Shown here in pieces: positions 8,515-17,086 of a DNA stretch of 64,000 bases (its first letter is position 1; each line of letters begins with the position of its first letter). A program made the position numbers and the translations under genes. The DNA comes from Deltaproteobacteria bacterium HGW-Deltaproteobacteria-18 (GTDB lineage: Bacteria; Desulfobacterota; Desulfovibrionia; Desulfovibrionales; Desulfomicrobiaceae): assembly GCA_002841885.1 (NCBI GenBank), contig PHBE01000011.1:62001-126000 (forward strand), read 5' to 3'. The notes beneath the pieces were generated by a model, which was not told the DNA's origin, did no database searches, and was given only the letters and a program-made list of their open reading frames with translations.

Positions 8515-9630
8515 CTACTCCCTGACCAGCGGGCCAAAAAAACGCCCGGCCGTGCGCGGCTTGCCCACCAGTTGAGGTACGGCAAAATTGAGCCCGTGAA
8601 TGACCGGAAGGCTCAGCCCGAAACTCGCGATGGTGACCAGGGCGCTCACGAAAAATACGCTCCAGCCGTCCGGGGAAAGGTTGGCGACGCTCCAAGCGGC
8701 CACGGGGGGATTGATGAAATGATAGAACACCCCATTCAGGCCGAGCAATATGATGGCGTTACGCCCAAAAAAAGCAAGCAGCGAGACGTGTTGCAACACC
8801 CGCCCCAAAGCCATGATCATGACGGTCCCCGCCAGCGCAGTGAAAGGAAACCACAAAAAATGCCCATGTCCTGAAAGCAGAATGATTACGGCCTGCAGGT
8901 ACCTGAAAGGGCCCTGATTGAGATCATAGGAGAAATGAACGGCCGCCAGCGCCACCACGAAAATCGCAATTCCCGTGGCACCCGATACGCGACCAGGGAA
9001 CCCGCTCCTGCCAAGCAGCATGCCCACGAGATAAAATGCATAGACCACAGGAACTTCGTGCATGAGCCAGAAGCTCATGTTCTGGCCGAAAAAGAAAAAT
9101 TGCTCATTGAGGGCAAAGCCGCTGGCATAACACGCAATTGCTACCGCCATGACTCGTGTTGCAGACTCCAGGTAGGGTTGCAAAAGACGATGCAGGCACT
9201 CCACGCTGACCAGGCAGGCCACAAACCAGAGCGGAATATTGAACAGGGGAAAGCCCATGGCAGTGGATACTGAGGCCTTGAAGTAACCATCCACGCCGGA
9301 GAGATCGAGCATGGGGAACCAGCCCGCAAATACCAGCGACATGGCCGCCAGCATGATGCTGAAAAAAAGATAGGGCACAATCCGGCTGACCAGGGTCGAT
9401 TGCACGAATTTTCGAATGGGCGGCACGCAGGGCCGCACGCCCTTTACCCATCCCGACAGCATGAAAAAGAGGATCATGTGGAAGGAATAGATCCACTTGT
9501 AATGCACGGCGGCAGCAGGGTTCTTCAGATACATGATCTGCTCGACGAAGTGTCCGTAATAGACAAGCAGGAGTCCCAGTGCCCTGGCGACGTCGATGGC
9601 GGACTGCCGCCCGTTTTCAGTATCCTTCAT
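8515..9630 (-). CDS. Acyltransferase-3 family membrane protein
   Basis: A 371-aa multipass protein that resembles acyltransferase_3 enzymes, which O-acylate cell-surface sugars from the membrane. Seen: the N-terminal SAIDVARALGLLLVYYGHF (the family's conserved ID-ARA and catalytic-His region), then FHMILFFMLSGW (the family's F-x-LSG helix), and about ten hydrophobic segments. The ATG at 9630 has GGGAGG at a good distance; an upstream in-frame start lacks one. Operon with the MFS gene. Substrate unknown. Confidence 0.78.
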   Translation of the reverse strand: MKDTENGRQSAIDVARALGLLLVYYGHFVEQIMYLKNPAAAVHYKWIYSFHMILFFMLSGWVKGVRPCVPPIRKFVQSTLVSRIVPYLFFSIMLAAMSLVFAGWFPMLDLSGVDGYFKASVSTAMGFPLFNIPLWFVACLVSVECLHRLLQPYLESATRVMAVAIACYASGFALNEQFFFFGQNMSFWLMHEVPVVYAFYLVGMLLGRSGFPGRVSGATGIAIFVVALAAVHFSYDLNQGPFRYLQAVIILLSGHGHFLWFPFTALAGTVMIMALGRVLQHVSLLAFFGRNAIILLGLNGVFYHFINPPVAAWSVANLSPDGWSVFFVSALVTIASFGLSLPVIHGLNFAVPQLVGKPRTAGRFFGPLVRE

Positions 9631-9725
9631 GAAACCTCCCGTTAAGTCCGCCGATCCATGTTCCCACTGTGAATTTTGAACAGCAAGGAAGTAATGAACA
9701 CAGATGCCAAGCATTTGTCATCTCA

Positions 9726-9755
9726 AAAAAAAAGGCCCCGAAGGGCCTCTTTTTC
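9726..9755 (-). terminator. Intrinsic terminator of the qrc operon
   Basis: GAGGCCC-ttcg-GGGCCT on the minus strand, a UUCG-capped GC stem, is followed by nine T. It lies 14 bases after the qrcD stop. Confidence 0.9.
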
Positions 9756-9768
9756 GAAACAATCGTCT

Positions 9769-11004
9769 CTACTTGTTGAGCTTCACTTCCTGAGGGAAGA
9801 TCGGCAGATAGCGGTAGGATATGCTCATGACCAAAAATCCGTAGGCGACAATCATGAGCGAGGTGGACCACTCCGCCCAGTTGGGCATGTATGTGGTCCA
9901 GCGGTCGAACGGCATGACCGGAATGGCCAGAGCCTGCACCGTGAAGACGAAGCGGTTGATGGTGACGCCGATGGCGGCCATGATGGCAGCGCTGTACATG
10001 AGCCACGGGCGATTGCGCACGGCGGGAGTGACCAGCAGCGCGGCAGGAATCACGCCGAACCAGAAGAGTTCGAGCCACAGCAAAATCTTGCCGTACCCGT
10101 GCTCGCTGCTGAACATCTCGTCGAAGGTCAGCCCCATGCCGGGCAGGATACCCTTGGCCCAGGCGTAGGTGTCGATGATCTTGAAGAAGATGTAGACACA
10201 CAGCAGCAGGCCGGAGATCTTTCCGAGAAGCTTCTTGGTGTCATAGCTGACCAGCTTGCGGCCGGTGATGCCTTCCATCATTGCGGCACACAGCATGGTG
10301 AAGCCGGGTCCGGCGGCAATGGCCGAAGAGATGAACAGGAAGAACGTCCAGGGCCAGATGAAGAAACCTTCGCGGAACACGAACGGACGGCCGAAAAGGA
10401 CGCCGTACATGCCGCCCAGTGAACCCTGGTGGAAGAAGGACAGGAAGGTGCCGATGCCGGCGAAAAGCGGCATGTACACGTGGAAGTTGTGGGCAATGTG
10501 GTGGCAGAGCCGATTCTGGTTGATCTTCCGGTTTTCCAGGATGATCGGCACATATTCGATGATCAGCACCGTGCAGTAGCAGGTGATGCAGAAGATGACT
10601 TCCGTCAGCATGGAGTGAACGTTCGGATGCCAGTAGCCAAACCAGGCCCTGAGCGGCTGGCCGATGTCGAGCACAAGGATCAGCATCGCACCGGAGTAGC
10701 AAAGGAAGCCAACGATGACCGCCAGATTGATGACGTTCTTGAGTTCGTCGATACGGACTATGTAGCGCAGAAATCCGGAGAAAAAGGCTCCGGCGCCCAA
10801 GGCGATGACCGCCAAGTCAAAGGTGATCCACAGGCCGAACCCGAAATAGTTGTCCAGGCCCGTCACGCCGATACCGGTTCCCAGGACCTTGAACGCACCG
10901 TATCCGCCCCAAGCGAGGAAGATGCTGATCACGCCCAACCAGGCCAGGAACTTCCCAACAGAACAACGCTCCACCCCTTCGGGCCAGTATGCTCTATCAG
11001 ACAT
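9769..11004 (-). CDS. qrcD: Menaquinone reductase integral membrane subunit QrcD (NrfD-like)
   Basis: Membrane subunit of the Qrc complex, which moves electrons from periplasmic cytochrome c3 to menaquinone in sulfate reducers. 411 aa with about ten hydrophobic helices and NrfD/PsrC-family features such as the early conserved GAFKVLGTGIGVTGLDNYFG loop and later HQGSLGGMYGVLFGRP. The ATG at 11004 follows a G-rich SD and overlaps the qrcC stop by eight bases, showing coupling. Last gene of qrcABCD, closed by a strong terminator. Confidence 0.93.
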   Translation of the reverse strand: MSDRAYWPEGVERCSVGKFLAWLGVISIFLAWGGYGAFKVLGTGIGVTGLDNYFGFGLWITFDLAVIALGAGAFFSGFLRYIVRIDELKNVINLAVIVGFLCYSGAMLILVLDIGQPLRAWFGYWHPNVHSMLTEVIFCITCYCTVLIIEYVPIILENRKINQNRLCHHIAHNFHVYMPLFAGIGTFLSFFHQGSLGGMYGVLFGRPFVFREGFFIWPWTFFLFISSAIAAGPGFTMLCAAMMEGITGRKLVSYDTKKLLGKISGLLLCVYIFFKIIDTYAWAKGILPGMGLTFDEMFSSEHGYGKILLWLELFWFGVIPAALLVTPAVRNRPWLMYSAAIMAAIGVTINRFVFTVQALAIPVMPFDRWTTYMPNWAEWSTSLMIVAYGFLVMSISYRYLPIFPQEVKLNK

Positions 11005-11767
11005 GTTCGCCCCCCTTCTCATTCTTCAGGTAGTTGTCCCCGAGTTTGCGGACCCACTCCCGCTTGGAGTAGTAATAAACCTGCGGGTCGGTGCCGAGTT
11101 TCTCCAGCAGGCGAAACGCGTATTTGCTCGCGGCCATCTTGGTGACTTCATGCTCAGGATTTTTCAGGTTCCCGAATTTGATCGCACCCGTCGGACAAAT
11201 TTCGGCGCACGCCGGGATGTAGGCGTCTTCAGCCAGTTCCGTCGGGTCCTCACCGTTCATGCGAGCCTGTTCCTTGGCAGCCATGAAACGGTGGTGGCAG
11301 AAAGTGCATTTTTCGACGACGCCGCGCGGGCGGGTCGATGCATAAGGAGTCAGAACCTTTTCCATGCCCTCGGGCCAGATCGGATCGAACCAGTTGAAGT
11401 AGCGTGCATGGTAAGGACAAGCCGCCATGCAGTACCGGCAACCGATACAACGGGGATACACTTGGCTGACGATGCCGCCTTCCTCATCCTTCAGGGTGGC
11501 CACAACCGGGCAGACCGTGGAGCAGGACGGGTGACCGCACTGCATGCAGGGCCTGGGCAGGTAGGCGACCTCATGATCCGGAAAGGGCTTCTTGTTGGAC
11601 AGCTCGTATATGTTCATCCAGTCGTTGGTGCGCAGCTTGTTGGCTGCGTCGGCCTCGGGGGGAAGGTTGTTTTCCGCCCGGCAGGCCACGGTGCAGGCAC
11701 CGCACCCGGTGCACTTGTCAAGGTCGACAAGCATGCCCCATTTTACTTTGAATTCTTTTGCTTGCAT
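10997..11767 (-). CDS. qrcC: Menaquinone reductase iron-sulfur subunit QrcC
   Basis: 256-aa ferredoxin-like electron-transfer subunit. Four cysteine groups are visible: CTGCGACTVAC (about 19-29), CMQCGHPSCSTVCP, CIGCRYCMAACP, and CTFCHHR paired with a later CAEICP, the pattern of DMSO-reductase-type FeS subunits with up to four clusters. It lacks a signal peptide, consistent with export together with the Tat-targeted QrcB. Lies between qrcB and qrcD. Confidence 0.93.
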   Translation of the reverse strand: MQAKEFKVKWGMLVDLDKCTGCGACTVACRAENNLPPEADAANKLRTNDWMNIYELSNKKPFPDHEVAYLPRPCMQCGHPSCSTVCPVVATLKDEEGGIVSQVYPRCIGCRYCMAACPYHARYFNWFDPIWPEGMEKVLTPYASTRPRGVVEKCTFCHHRFMAAKEQARMNGEDPTELAEDAYIPACAEICPTGAIKFGNLKNPEHEVTKMAASKYAFRLLEKLGTDPQVYYYSKREWVRKLGDNYLKNEKGGEHV

Positions 11768-11809
11768 TGTGAATATCCTCTTATTTTCTCCAGGTGCCTT
11801 AAGGAAGTG

Positions 11810-13870
11810 CTACGCCTTGCTGACAGTGACCCGCACCGTTGCGAACCGGGACATCCCAGTCTCCGCTTCGGTGTCGGCAGCAAACAGCTTGTAGACGTTA
11901 TCTCCCTTGCCTCTGGAAAAAGCATCCCAGGCAGTATGGCCAAGACCCAGGGGGGCCACGACGGTATCATTCATCACGCCTTCAAAAATGCGCACTCGGG
12001 CCTTGCACTCCCCACTGGAACTGGCGAGTTTGACGGCATCGTCCTTTTTAAGCCCAAGGTTCTTCGCCGTGGCAGCGTTGACGAGCACGTACATGTCGTT
12101 GCCGAGCATTTCATCGAAGCGGATGGCATTGGTGTTGAAAGGAGGAGTGGCTATCTTGGCGCTGCCGATCTTGAGCCGCAACGCAGGGGCGAGGGCCAGG
12201 GTCTTGCCGTCCTTGGCCGACACGGCCACCTCCTGCAACGGAGTCGTCCACAACGCCAGATCCTGGGCCGGATACTCTTCCGAAATCCAGGCAGCGCCCT
12301 CGACCATCTCGTCGAAGTCTGCGCCAAGCGCTTCGGCCTTGGCCTTGACCACGTCTTCAAAAGACTCAAAGCCCAGATCCAGATCGGCCTTGGCCGCCAC
12401 GGACAGGAGAACGTCGCCTGCGGGCTTGGTGTCGAATACCGGCTTGATGATGGGTGCGACCACGGTATAGTTCGGCTGACCCGAACCATACGGGGAATAG
12501 GCGTCATCAAGGCGTTCAAAGGCGTAGCTGTCAGGCATGATCAGATCAGCCATGGCCGCCGTTTCATCCATGAACGAACTGAAGGAAACCACGAAACCGG
12601 CCTTGTCGATGGCGGCCTGCGCCTTGGTCAGATTCGGCAGGGCATAGGCAGGGTTGGCGCCATAGACCATGAGCAGCGCAGGGGCTTCGGCGCCGCCGTC
12701 TGCCACGGTGCTCAAATAAGCGACAAGGTCATTGGCGAGCATCGCCTTCTTGTCGGCAGCAGCTTCGACCACTTTGGGCGCCCAGGGCAGTATCCGCACA
12801 CCGCCGACAGTGTTGACGCGCTGCAAGAGCATGTTCAGGCTCATCCCTGCGGCAAGCTCAAACGCGCCAAGGCCCTGTCCGGCCTCGGCGGCCGTCAGAA
12901 CCAGCGGCCTTCCGGCCCGGACCAATTCCTGGGCCAGGCCAGTGATGGTCGCCGCTGAAACACCGGTGATTTCGGCCACCTTGTCCAGCGGATAGGATGT
13001 CTGCACAAATTTTGCGAAAGAGGCAAAACCGGGCCAGGATGAACGGTCACGATTCGTGCCGGCGATAACCGCCGCAAGCCCCATGGCCAAAACCGGCTCG
13101 GTGCCCGCCGCGCAAGGAACCCAGCTGTCGGCTACTGCGCTGGTGCCGTTCTGGACAGGGCCGACATAGACGAACTTGACGCCCTTCTCGCGACTGGCGG
13201 AAAACGCCTTGCCGTTACGGGCCACATTGCCCCAGGAACCCAGCGCATCGGCACCGAGCAGGAGCACGTAGTTCGCATTCTCGATGTCATAGCCGACCTG
13301 ACCGTCTCCGCCGAGCATGGCCAGGGCAGCCGCCGCCGGGGCGCTCTCCCCGGGCATGAAAAAAGATTTGTCCGAACCGGCCTTGCCGACCAGACCGGCC
13401 AGAACGTCCGTGACGGAACCGGTCTCGTCACCGCTGATCATGGCCATGTTCGATCCGGCTTCCTTGATCTTGCCGGCAAGCAGTTCTTCCGCTTCATCCC
13501 AAGTGATGTCCTTGAAAGAGGAGCCATCCTTGAGCTTGGGGTTCTTGACCCGGGAAGGGCTGTAAAGCAGATGCACGCTGGCCGCGCCCAGGGGACAGAT
13601 GCCGCCCAGGCTCAAGGGATGATCCGGATTGCCTTCGGCCGCGACGGGCCTTCCGGCCACGGTCTTGACCTTGACGCCGTATGCGTCCGAGCCCAGCTTG
13701 CACAGCGCAGGAACCGTCAGTTCCTCGCCGTACTGCAACCGGGGAATCCAGGACCAATTCTGAGTCCATATGGACACGTCATCCAGGGTTTTCCATATTA
13801 CGGGAGTGAAGAGGCTGCCCGCTACACCGCCAGCCACCAAAGAAATAAAGCTTCTTCTGTCGAGTCCCAT
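11810..13870 (-). CDS. qrcB: Menaquinone reductase, molybdopterin-oxidoreductase-like subunit QrcB
   Basis: 686-aa periplasmic subunit of the CISM superfamily. A Tat signal is at the N-terminus (DRRSFISLVAGG). In catalytic relatives a CxxCxxxC motif near the start binds a 4Fe-4S cluster; here the equivalent stretch, TVPALCKLGSD, keeps only one Cys, with another in GGICPLG. This agrees with published work that QrcB lacks a molybdopterin cofactor and serves as a scaffold. Between qrcA and qrcC, same strand. Confidence 0.93.
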   Translation of the reverse strand: MGLDRRSFISLVAGGVAGSLFTPVIWKTLDDVSIWTQNWSWIPRLQYGEELTVPALCKLGSDAYGVKVKTVAGRPVAAEGNPDHPLSLGGICPLGAASVHLLYSPSRVKNPKLKDGSSFKDITWDEAEELLAGKIKEAGSNMAMISGDETGSVTDVLAGLVGKAGSDKSFFMPGESAPAAAALAMLGGDGQVGYDIENANYVLLLGADALGSWGNVARNGKAFSASREKGVKFVYVGPVQNGTSAVADSWVPCAAGTEPVLAMGLAAVIAGTNRDRSSWPGFASFAKFVQTSYPLDKVAEITGVSAATITGLAQELVRAGRPLVLTAAEAGQGLGAFELAAGMSLNMLLQRVNTVGGVRILPWAPKVVEAAADKKAMLANDLVAYLSTVADGGAEAPALLMVYGANPAYALPNLTKAQAAIDKAGFVVSFSSFMDETAAMADLIMPDSYAFERLDDAYSPYGSGQPNYTVVAPIIKPVFDTKPAGDVLLSVAAKADLDLGFESFEDVVKAKAEALGADFDEMVEGAAWISEEYPAQDLALWTTPLQEVAVSAKDGKTLALAPALRLKIGSAKIATPPFNTNAIRFDEMLGNDMYVLVNAATAKNLGLKKDDAVKLASSSGECKARVRIFEGVMNDTVVAPLGLGHTAWDAFSRGKGDNVYKLFAADTEAETGMSRFATVRVTVSKA

Positions 13871-13888
13871 CGTAAATCCACTCCTCTC

Positions 13889-14428
13889 TTATTTGTGGCA
13901 GACAAAACAGGCGTTGCTGGCGCCACTTTGGGCATGGCACTCTTCGCATTGCCACATCTTCATGGTGTCCTTGCTGTAGCCCGAAAGCCTGTTTTCATAG
14001 TAGACAGGCGGGGTGCTCATGTTGGCCACGTCCGGATGACACGATGTGCAGTCAAGATCCTTGTGCGCGATGTGAGAGAAGTACACGTTGTCGGGCTGTT
14101 TCTGATAACCCAGCCATTCAACTTCCTTTTCCTGCTGCACATACTCGGTCACGTAGCGAGCTTCATCAGGATCTTCCCCCTGAACATCCTCATGGCATCC
14201 GACACAGTTCGCGTTGGTGGGCATGCCGGCATAGGAGCCATCATCCCGAAACGCATGACAATCTTCACATGCCATGGCCTGATCTTCCACATGCACGACG
14301 TGATCGAACCGGATGGGTTGGGTCTTCTGACTGTACAGGACTTTAGGAAAGCCCCACCAACCAAGCACGATCGATGCCACCAAACCGACCAGGAATGGCA
14401 ACACCACGCAGCTTTTGCATTTTGCCAC
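13889..14428 (-). CDS. qrcA: Menaquinone reductase multihaem cytochrome c subunit QrcA
   Basis: 179 aa with an N-terminal hydrophobic anchor (about residues 8-26). Five CxxCH haem sites are visible: CEDCH, CVGCH, CTSCH, CEECH and CFVCH. The Desulfovibrio QrcA is described, as I recall, as hexahaem, so either one haem is bound atypically or this homologue has five. It should accept electrons from type I cytochrome c3. First gene of qrcABCD. Confidence 0.93.
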   Translation of the reverse strand: MAKCKSCVVLPFLVGLVASIVLGWWGFPKVLYSQKTQPIRFDHVVHVEDQAMACEDCHAFRDDGSYAGMPTNANCVGCHEDVQGEDPDEARYVTEYVQQEKEVEWLGYQKQPDNVYFSHIAHKDLDCTSCHPDVANMSTPPVYYENRLSGYSKDTMKMWQCEECHAQSGASNACFVCHK

Positions 14429-14492
14429 AGTCCTCTCCTCCTACCGCGTTGAGATGAAATTTGAAAAAAACAGACACGGAATAATTGCCAAC

Positions 14493-14521
14493 CTGTATTC
14501 AAGAGGGTCGTCCTGTGTCAA
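14493..14521 (-). promoter_or_regulatory. Possible qrc operon promoter
   Basis: On the minus strand TTGACA (14521-14516) is a perfect -35; about 16-17 bases further is a poor -10 (AATACA/ATACAG). It lies about 65 bases upstream of the qrcA start. Confidence 0.35.
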
Positions 14522-14637
14522 GAGATAATGAAAAAAATCACGATCTTCCAACGCAATCTAACCCCCTCGCAATACATGAAAATTCATGACTGGCGCGGGT
14601 ATTACCCTACCAATTCGCTCGACAATCAGCCAGCACT

Positions 14638-15189
14638 CTACATGGAGAAGGGAGAATCGAAATCCGCAAAACAAGGCAATCGCAGATCCTTGTCCGACAT
14701 GATCGGCGGTAGAGCGGGCCATTCAATGCCCAGGTTCGGGTCGAGGCATGATATGCCGCCATCATGCTCAGGCGAGTAAAACTGGTCGACCTTGTAGAGA
14801 AATTGCGTATCGGGCTCCAGGGTCATGTACCCATGGGCGAATCCGGCCGGAATGAACAACTGCAGGAAATTGGCGGCGCTGAGAGTGAAGCCCTGCCATT
14901 GGCCAAAGGTCGGCGACCCCTTGCGCATGTCGACCACCACATCGAAGACAGCACCCCGCCCCACCCGCACCAGCTTTGCCTGGGTCATGGGCGGAGCCTG
15001 AAAGTGCAGTCCGCGCAGCACCCCGGCCTGAGCTGAAAAAGCCTCGTTGTCCTGCACGAAATCGACATCCAGACCATGCGCGGCAAACAGGCGCCGGCTG
15101 TAGGTCTCGCAAAAAAATCCGCGGTGATCGCCAAAAACCCTGGGCTCAAAAAGCAGCACTCCGGGAATTTTTGTCCGGGTCACATCCAT
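14638..15189 (-). CDS. rfbC: dTDP-4-dehydrorhamnose 3,5-epimerase
   Basis: RmlC-family enzyme of dTDP-L-rhamnose synthesis, supplying surface polysaccharide. The 183-aa size is typical. Seen: the N-terminal PRVFGDHRGFFCETY, then the cupin core VLRGLHFQ with the catalytic His of RGLHFQ, and later FIPAGFAHGYMTL. The ATG at 15189 is preceded by AAGGA; longer in-frame starts add an unconserved stretch. It stands alone: no rfbA, B or D is next to it. Confidence 0.93.
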   Translation of the reverse strand: MDVTRTKIPGVLLFEPRVFGDHRGFFCETYSRRLFAAHGLDVDFVQDNEAFSAQAGVLRGLHFQAPPMTQAKLVRVGRGAVFDVVVDMRKGSPTFGQWQGFTLSAANFLQLFIPAGFAHGYMTLEPDTQFLYKVDQFYSPEHDGGISCLDPNLGIEWPALPPIMSDKDLRLPCFADFDSPFSM

Positions 15190-15471
15190 AATATGGCCAT
15201 CCTTGTCGTCGGTGTTCGAGAGTTTTTCGACTATAGCAAGCGCAAGCGGAAAACAATGCCGCTCCGCAACGTGTACCTGCAAGCCCAAATCCAAAACTCG
15301 CGAGCCAGACCGACAAGATGGAACAACACTCAAGTCGAGCGTTGCGCTTCATCTCCATCCAAAAAAACAAGAAAAAGACCCGACTGCGGAGCCGGGCCTT
15401 TTTTAACCTTTGGACGAAAAACCAAATAAAAAAACCGCCGAAATCTTTATGATTCCAGCGGATCAAGTGCT
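15190..15471. other. Gap between rfbC and the integrative element
   Basis: No gene seen. The left part should hold the rfbC promoter; the right part holds a hairpin (15376-15404) that is best read as the terminator of the tRNA-Ser transcript that the element now separates from it. Confidence 0.5.
15371..15404 (-). terminator. Intrinsic terminator, probably of the interrupted tRNA-Ser transcript
   Basis: On the minus strand GGCCCG...CGGGTC with a short loop is followed by five T, then more T. No gene on either side in this window ends here, but joining the two att repeats would place it about 70 bases after the tRNA-Ser 3' end. Confidence 0.6.
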
Positions 15472-15493
15472 AATGGCGGAGGGTTAGGGATTC
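15472..15493 (+). repeat. Element end att repeat, distal copy
   Basis: The 22 bases from 15472 are identical to 27840-27861; the match stops sharply at the next base. This copy is the distal end, without a tRNA gene attached. Confidence 0.92.
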
Positions 15494-15551
15494 CGCTTTC
15501 TGAACAGCAACAGCTTGAAATTACACAACTTTACTTCCAACCTTGAGCCTC

Positions 15552-15577
15552 TTGTGGGACAGTCTTGGGGACAGTTT
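15552..15577 (+). repeat. GGGACAGT direct repeats near element end
   Basis: TTGTGGGACAGT at 15552-15563 and GGGGACAGTTT at 15567-15577. The first 12 bases recur at 27768-27779 near the other end, in front of the integrase. Short directly repeated motifs flanking att cores are typical of integrase arm-binding sites; this role is inferred. Confidence 0.45.
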
Positions 15578-15728
15578 TAACAAGCCCGAAGCACCCACCG
15601 TTGAATACAATTTTGCGCCAAGATACTCTGGCGGTCAAGCCCACAGAGAGGGCTAATCATTCAGGGTTGGTGACCAAGTGTGACCTCTCGCAGCTGACTG
15701 GAAAAAATACTATAATTTTAAGCTGATG

Positions 15729-15765
15729 CAATTAGGGACCACTTAAAGAGGGGGAAAACGGTCAG
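15729..15765 (+). repeat. Long direct repeat, copy 1
   Basis: Starts CAATTAGGGACCAC, then a variable five-base gap, a G-rich GAGGGGG, and CGGTCAG. It shares its first 14 bases exactly with copy 2, and its later part in outline. Confidence 0.7.
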
Positions 15766-15820
15766 AGAATCCGGCAGGCCAATTGATACATCCTCGGAAC
15801 GTCCGATTGGCAAGGGTTTT

Positions 15821-15858
15821 CAATTAGGGACCACTATGTGAGAGAAACAAACCGTCAG
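15821..15858 (+). repeat. Long direct repeat, copy 2
   Basis: CAATTAGGGACCAC, five variable bases, GAGAGAAACAAACCGTCAG. Spaced 92 bases from copy 1. Confidence 0.7.
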
Positions 15859-16040
15859 CGATCACAACAACCACCACGCACAGTGCCGCTCACGGTGCTT
15901 GTCCCCTCCCCTGTGTTCATGTCGGGAGCCTACCTCCCCATGCGCAACTATCTTTGAGTGCCGGTAACCCCGGCCATGGGACACCCAAATTTTCGCGCAC
16001 ACAACGCGAACAATAAAGATGTATAAATTCAGCATATTGT

Positions 16041-16072
16041 CAATTATGGACCACCTAAGGAGAGACAACCGC
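16041..16072 (+). repeat. Long direct repeat, copy 3
   Basis: CAATTATGGACCAC (one change from copies 1 and 2), then five variable bases and GAGAGACAACCGC. It lacks the closing TCAG. Spaced 220 bases from copy 2. Confidence 0.65.
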
Positions 16073-16166
16073 GAAAATCGCCGGAGACTTTCCAAGCGTC
16101 TTGGTCCTCGCCAAAATTTCTGAGTCCATACCATAACGACGTAGCTGCTCCCTACTCGTGCTGGCT

Positions 16167-16244
16167 GAACCCCTTCTTTCGTTTCGTCTTTCGCCTCGGT
16201 GTGCAAATAGCGCCGGGCGACGGACGGAACGAGAGGAGGGGTTC
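16167..16244 (+). ncRNA. Large structured stem-loop upstream of the Rha-type gene
   Basis: Arms 16167-16188 and 16223-16244 pair over 22 positions, the only departures being three U-G pairs. Inside, TCGCC-t-CGG (16191-16199) pairs with CCGGGCGA (16213-16220) around a 13-base loop. TTTT follows the outer stem, as in a terminator. Downstream, AACCCC (16254-16259) could compete for GGGGTT of the right arm, so two alternative structures are possible. This suggests an attenuator or regulatory leader; function is inferred. Confidence 0.6.
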
Positions 16245-16299
16245 TTTTCGTTCAACCCCAAGGAGCAAGCAAACCCTAGCCTAACAGGAGCATATCGTT

Positions 16300-17085
16300 A
16301 TGAACAGTAATTTCCCAGTCATGTCCGAATCCACTACCCAGATCCCCTCCACCCGTACTGCCGATTTAAACAACCCCACCCTGTCCAACATCGTCATCAA
16401 CCACAACGATGTCCCCATGACCACCTCCCTCAAGGTGGCCGAGGTTTTCGGGAAACGTCATGATCATGTCCTGCGTGACATCGAAAATCTGATCGAGAGG
16501 GGTGTCCCCAATTTTGGGGAGACCTCCTACACCCACTCGCAGAACGGCCAGAGCTACCGAATGTACCTGATGGATCGCAAGGGCTTCACCCTGTTGGCCA
16601 TGGGTTTCACCGGAGACGCGGCCCTCCAGTGGAAGAGCAAGTACATCGATCAGTTCGATAAGATGGAACAGCATATTCGAGGCAACATGCCCAAGTTCGC
16701 TGTGCCGCAGACGATGATCGAGGCGATGGAGCTGGCTCTGACCACCATGAAGGAGAACGAGAAGCTTCATGCGCAGAACGCCATCATGGCCCCGAAGGCT
16801 GACGTCTATGACGCTATAGTAGCCGACAAGATGATGAAGGTTCACCAGTTCGCTCGGAGCCTCAACGGCACGAATTCCAGACAGACCAAATGGGATCTCT
16901 GGAGGGCTGGCTACCTCTACAGGCAGCGCAGCGGTTATCGTGTGTACTCAAAGTATCGTGACAAGTACTTCATGGAGAAGATCGACCCCTCAACCGGGAA
17001 AACTGACATCTACGTCACCGATGCAGGCAAGCGTGAAATCGCCAAACTGTACAACCGTGGGATACTGACCATGAAGGGAGCGTAA
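16300..17085 (+). CDS. Rha-family phage regulatory protein with C-terminal antirepressor region
   Basis: 261 aa. Residues about 40-125 match the Rha domain (MTTSLKVAEVFGKRHDHVLR, then YLMDRKGFTLLAMGFTG and WKSKYIDQF). Residues about 165-255 resemble the ANT/KilAC-type domain (VADKMMKVHQFARSL, DLWRAGYLYRQRSGYRVY). Such proteins are phage and satellite regulators. ATG is preceded by ACAGGAG. It is two bases ahead of the next gene, so likely an operon. The upstream stem-loop and repeats probably control it. Confidence 0.88.
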   Translation: MNSNFPVMSESTTQIPSTRTADLNNPTLSNIVINHNDVPMTTSLKVAEVFGKRHDHVLRDIENLIERGVPNFGETSYTHSQNGQSYRMYLMDRKGFTLLAMGFTGDAALQWKSKYIDQFDKMEQHIRGNMPKFAVPQTMIEAMELALTTMKENEKLHAQNAIMAPKADVYDAIVADKMMKVHQFARSLNGTNSRQTKWDLWRAGYLYRQRSGYRVYSKYRDKYFMEKIDPSTGKTDIYVTDAGKREIAKLYNRGILTMKGA

Positions 17086-17086
17086 C

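Larger units (their letters stand above)
15494..16299. other. 806-base non-coding leader of the element
   Basis: No convincing gene. It holds the GGGACAGT repeats, a perfect -10-like TATAAT (15711-15716), three ~38-bp repeats, a TTGGTGACCAA palindrome (15666-15676) and a large stem-loop (16167-16244). Confidence 0.6.

Noticed and set aside
10850-12958. 702-codon open frame antisense to qrcBCD
   Set aside because: Shadow of three recognised genes; no motif and no ribosome site.
15729-16072. CRISPR array suggested by the three repeats
   Set aside because: Only three imperfect repeats with uneven 92- and 220-base spacing, no cas genes.
15494-16299. Retron or similar structured-RNA system suggested by the large stem-loop
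   Set aside because: No reverse transcriptase or partner toxin gene is present in the element; the stem-loop is better read as a regulatory leader.
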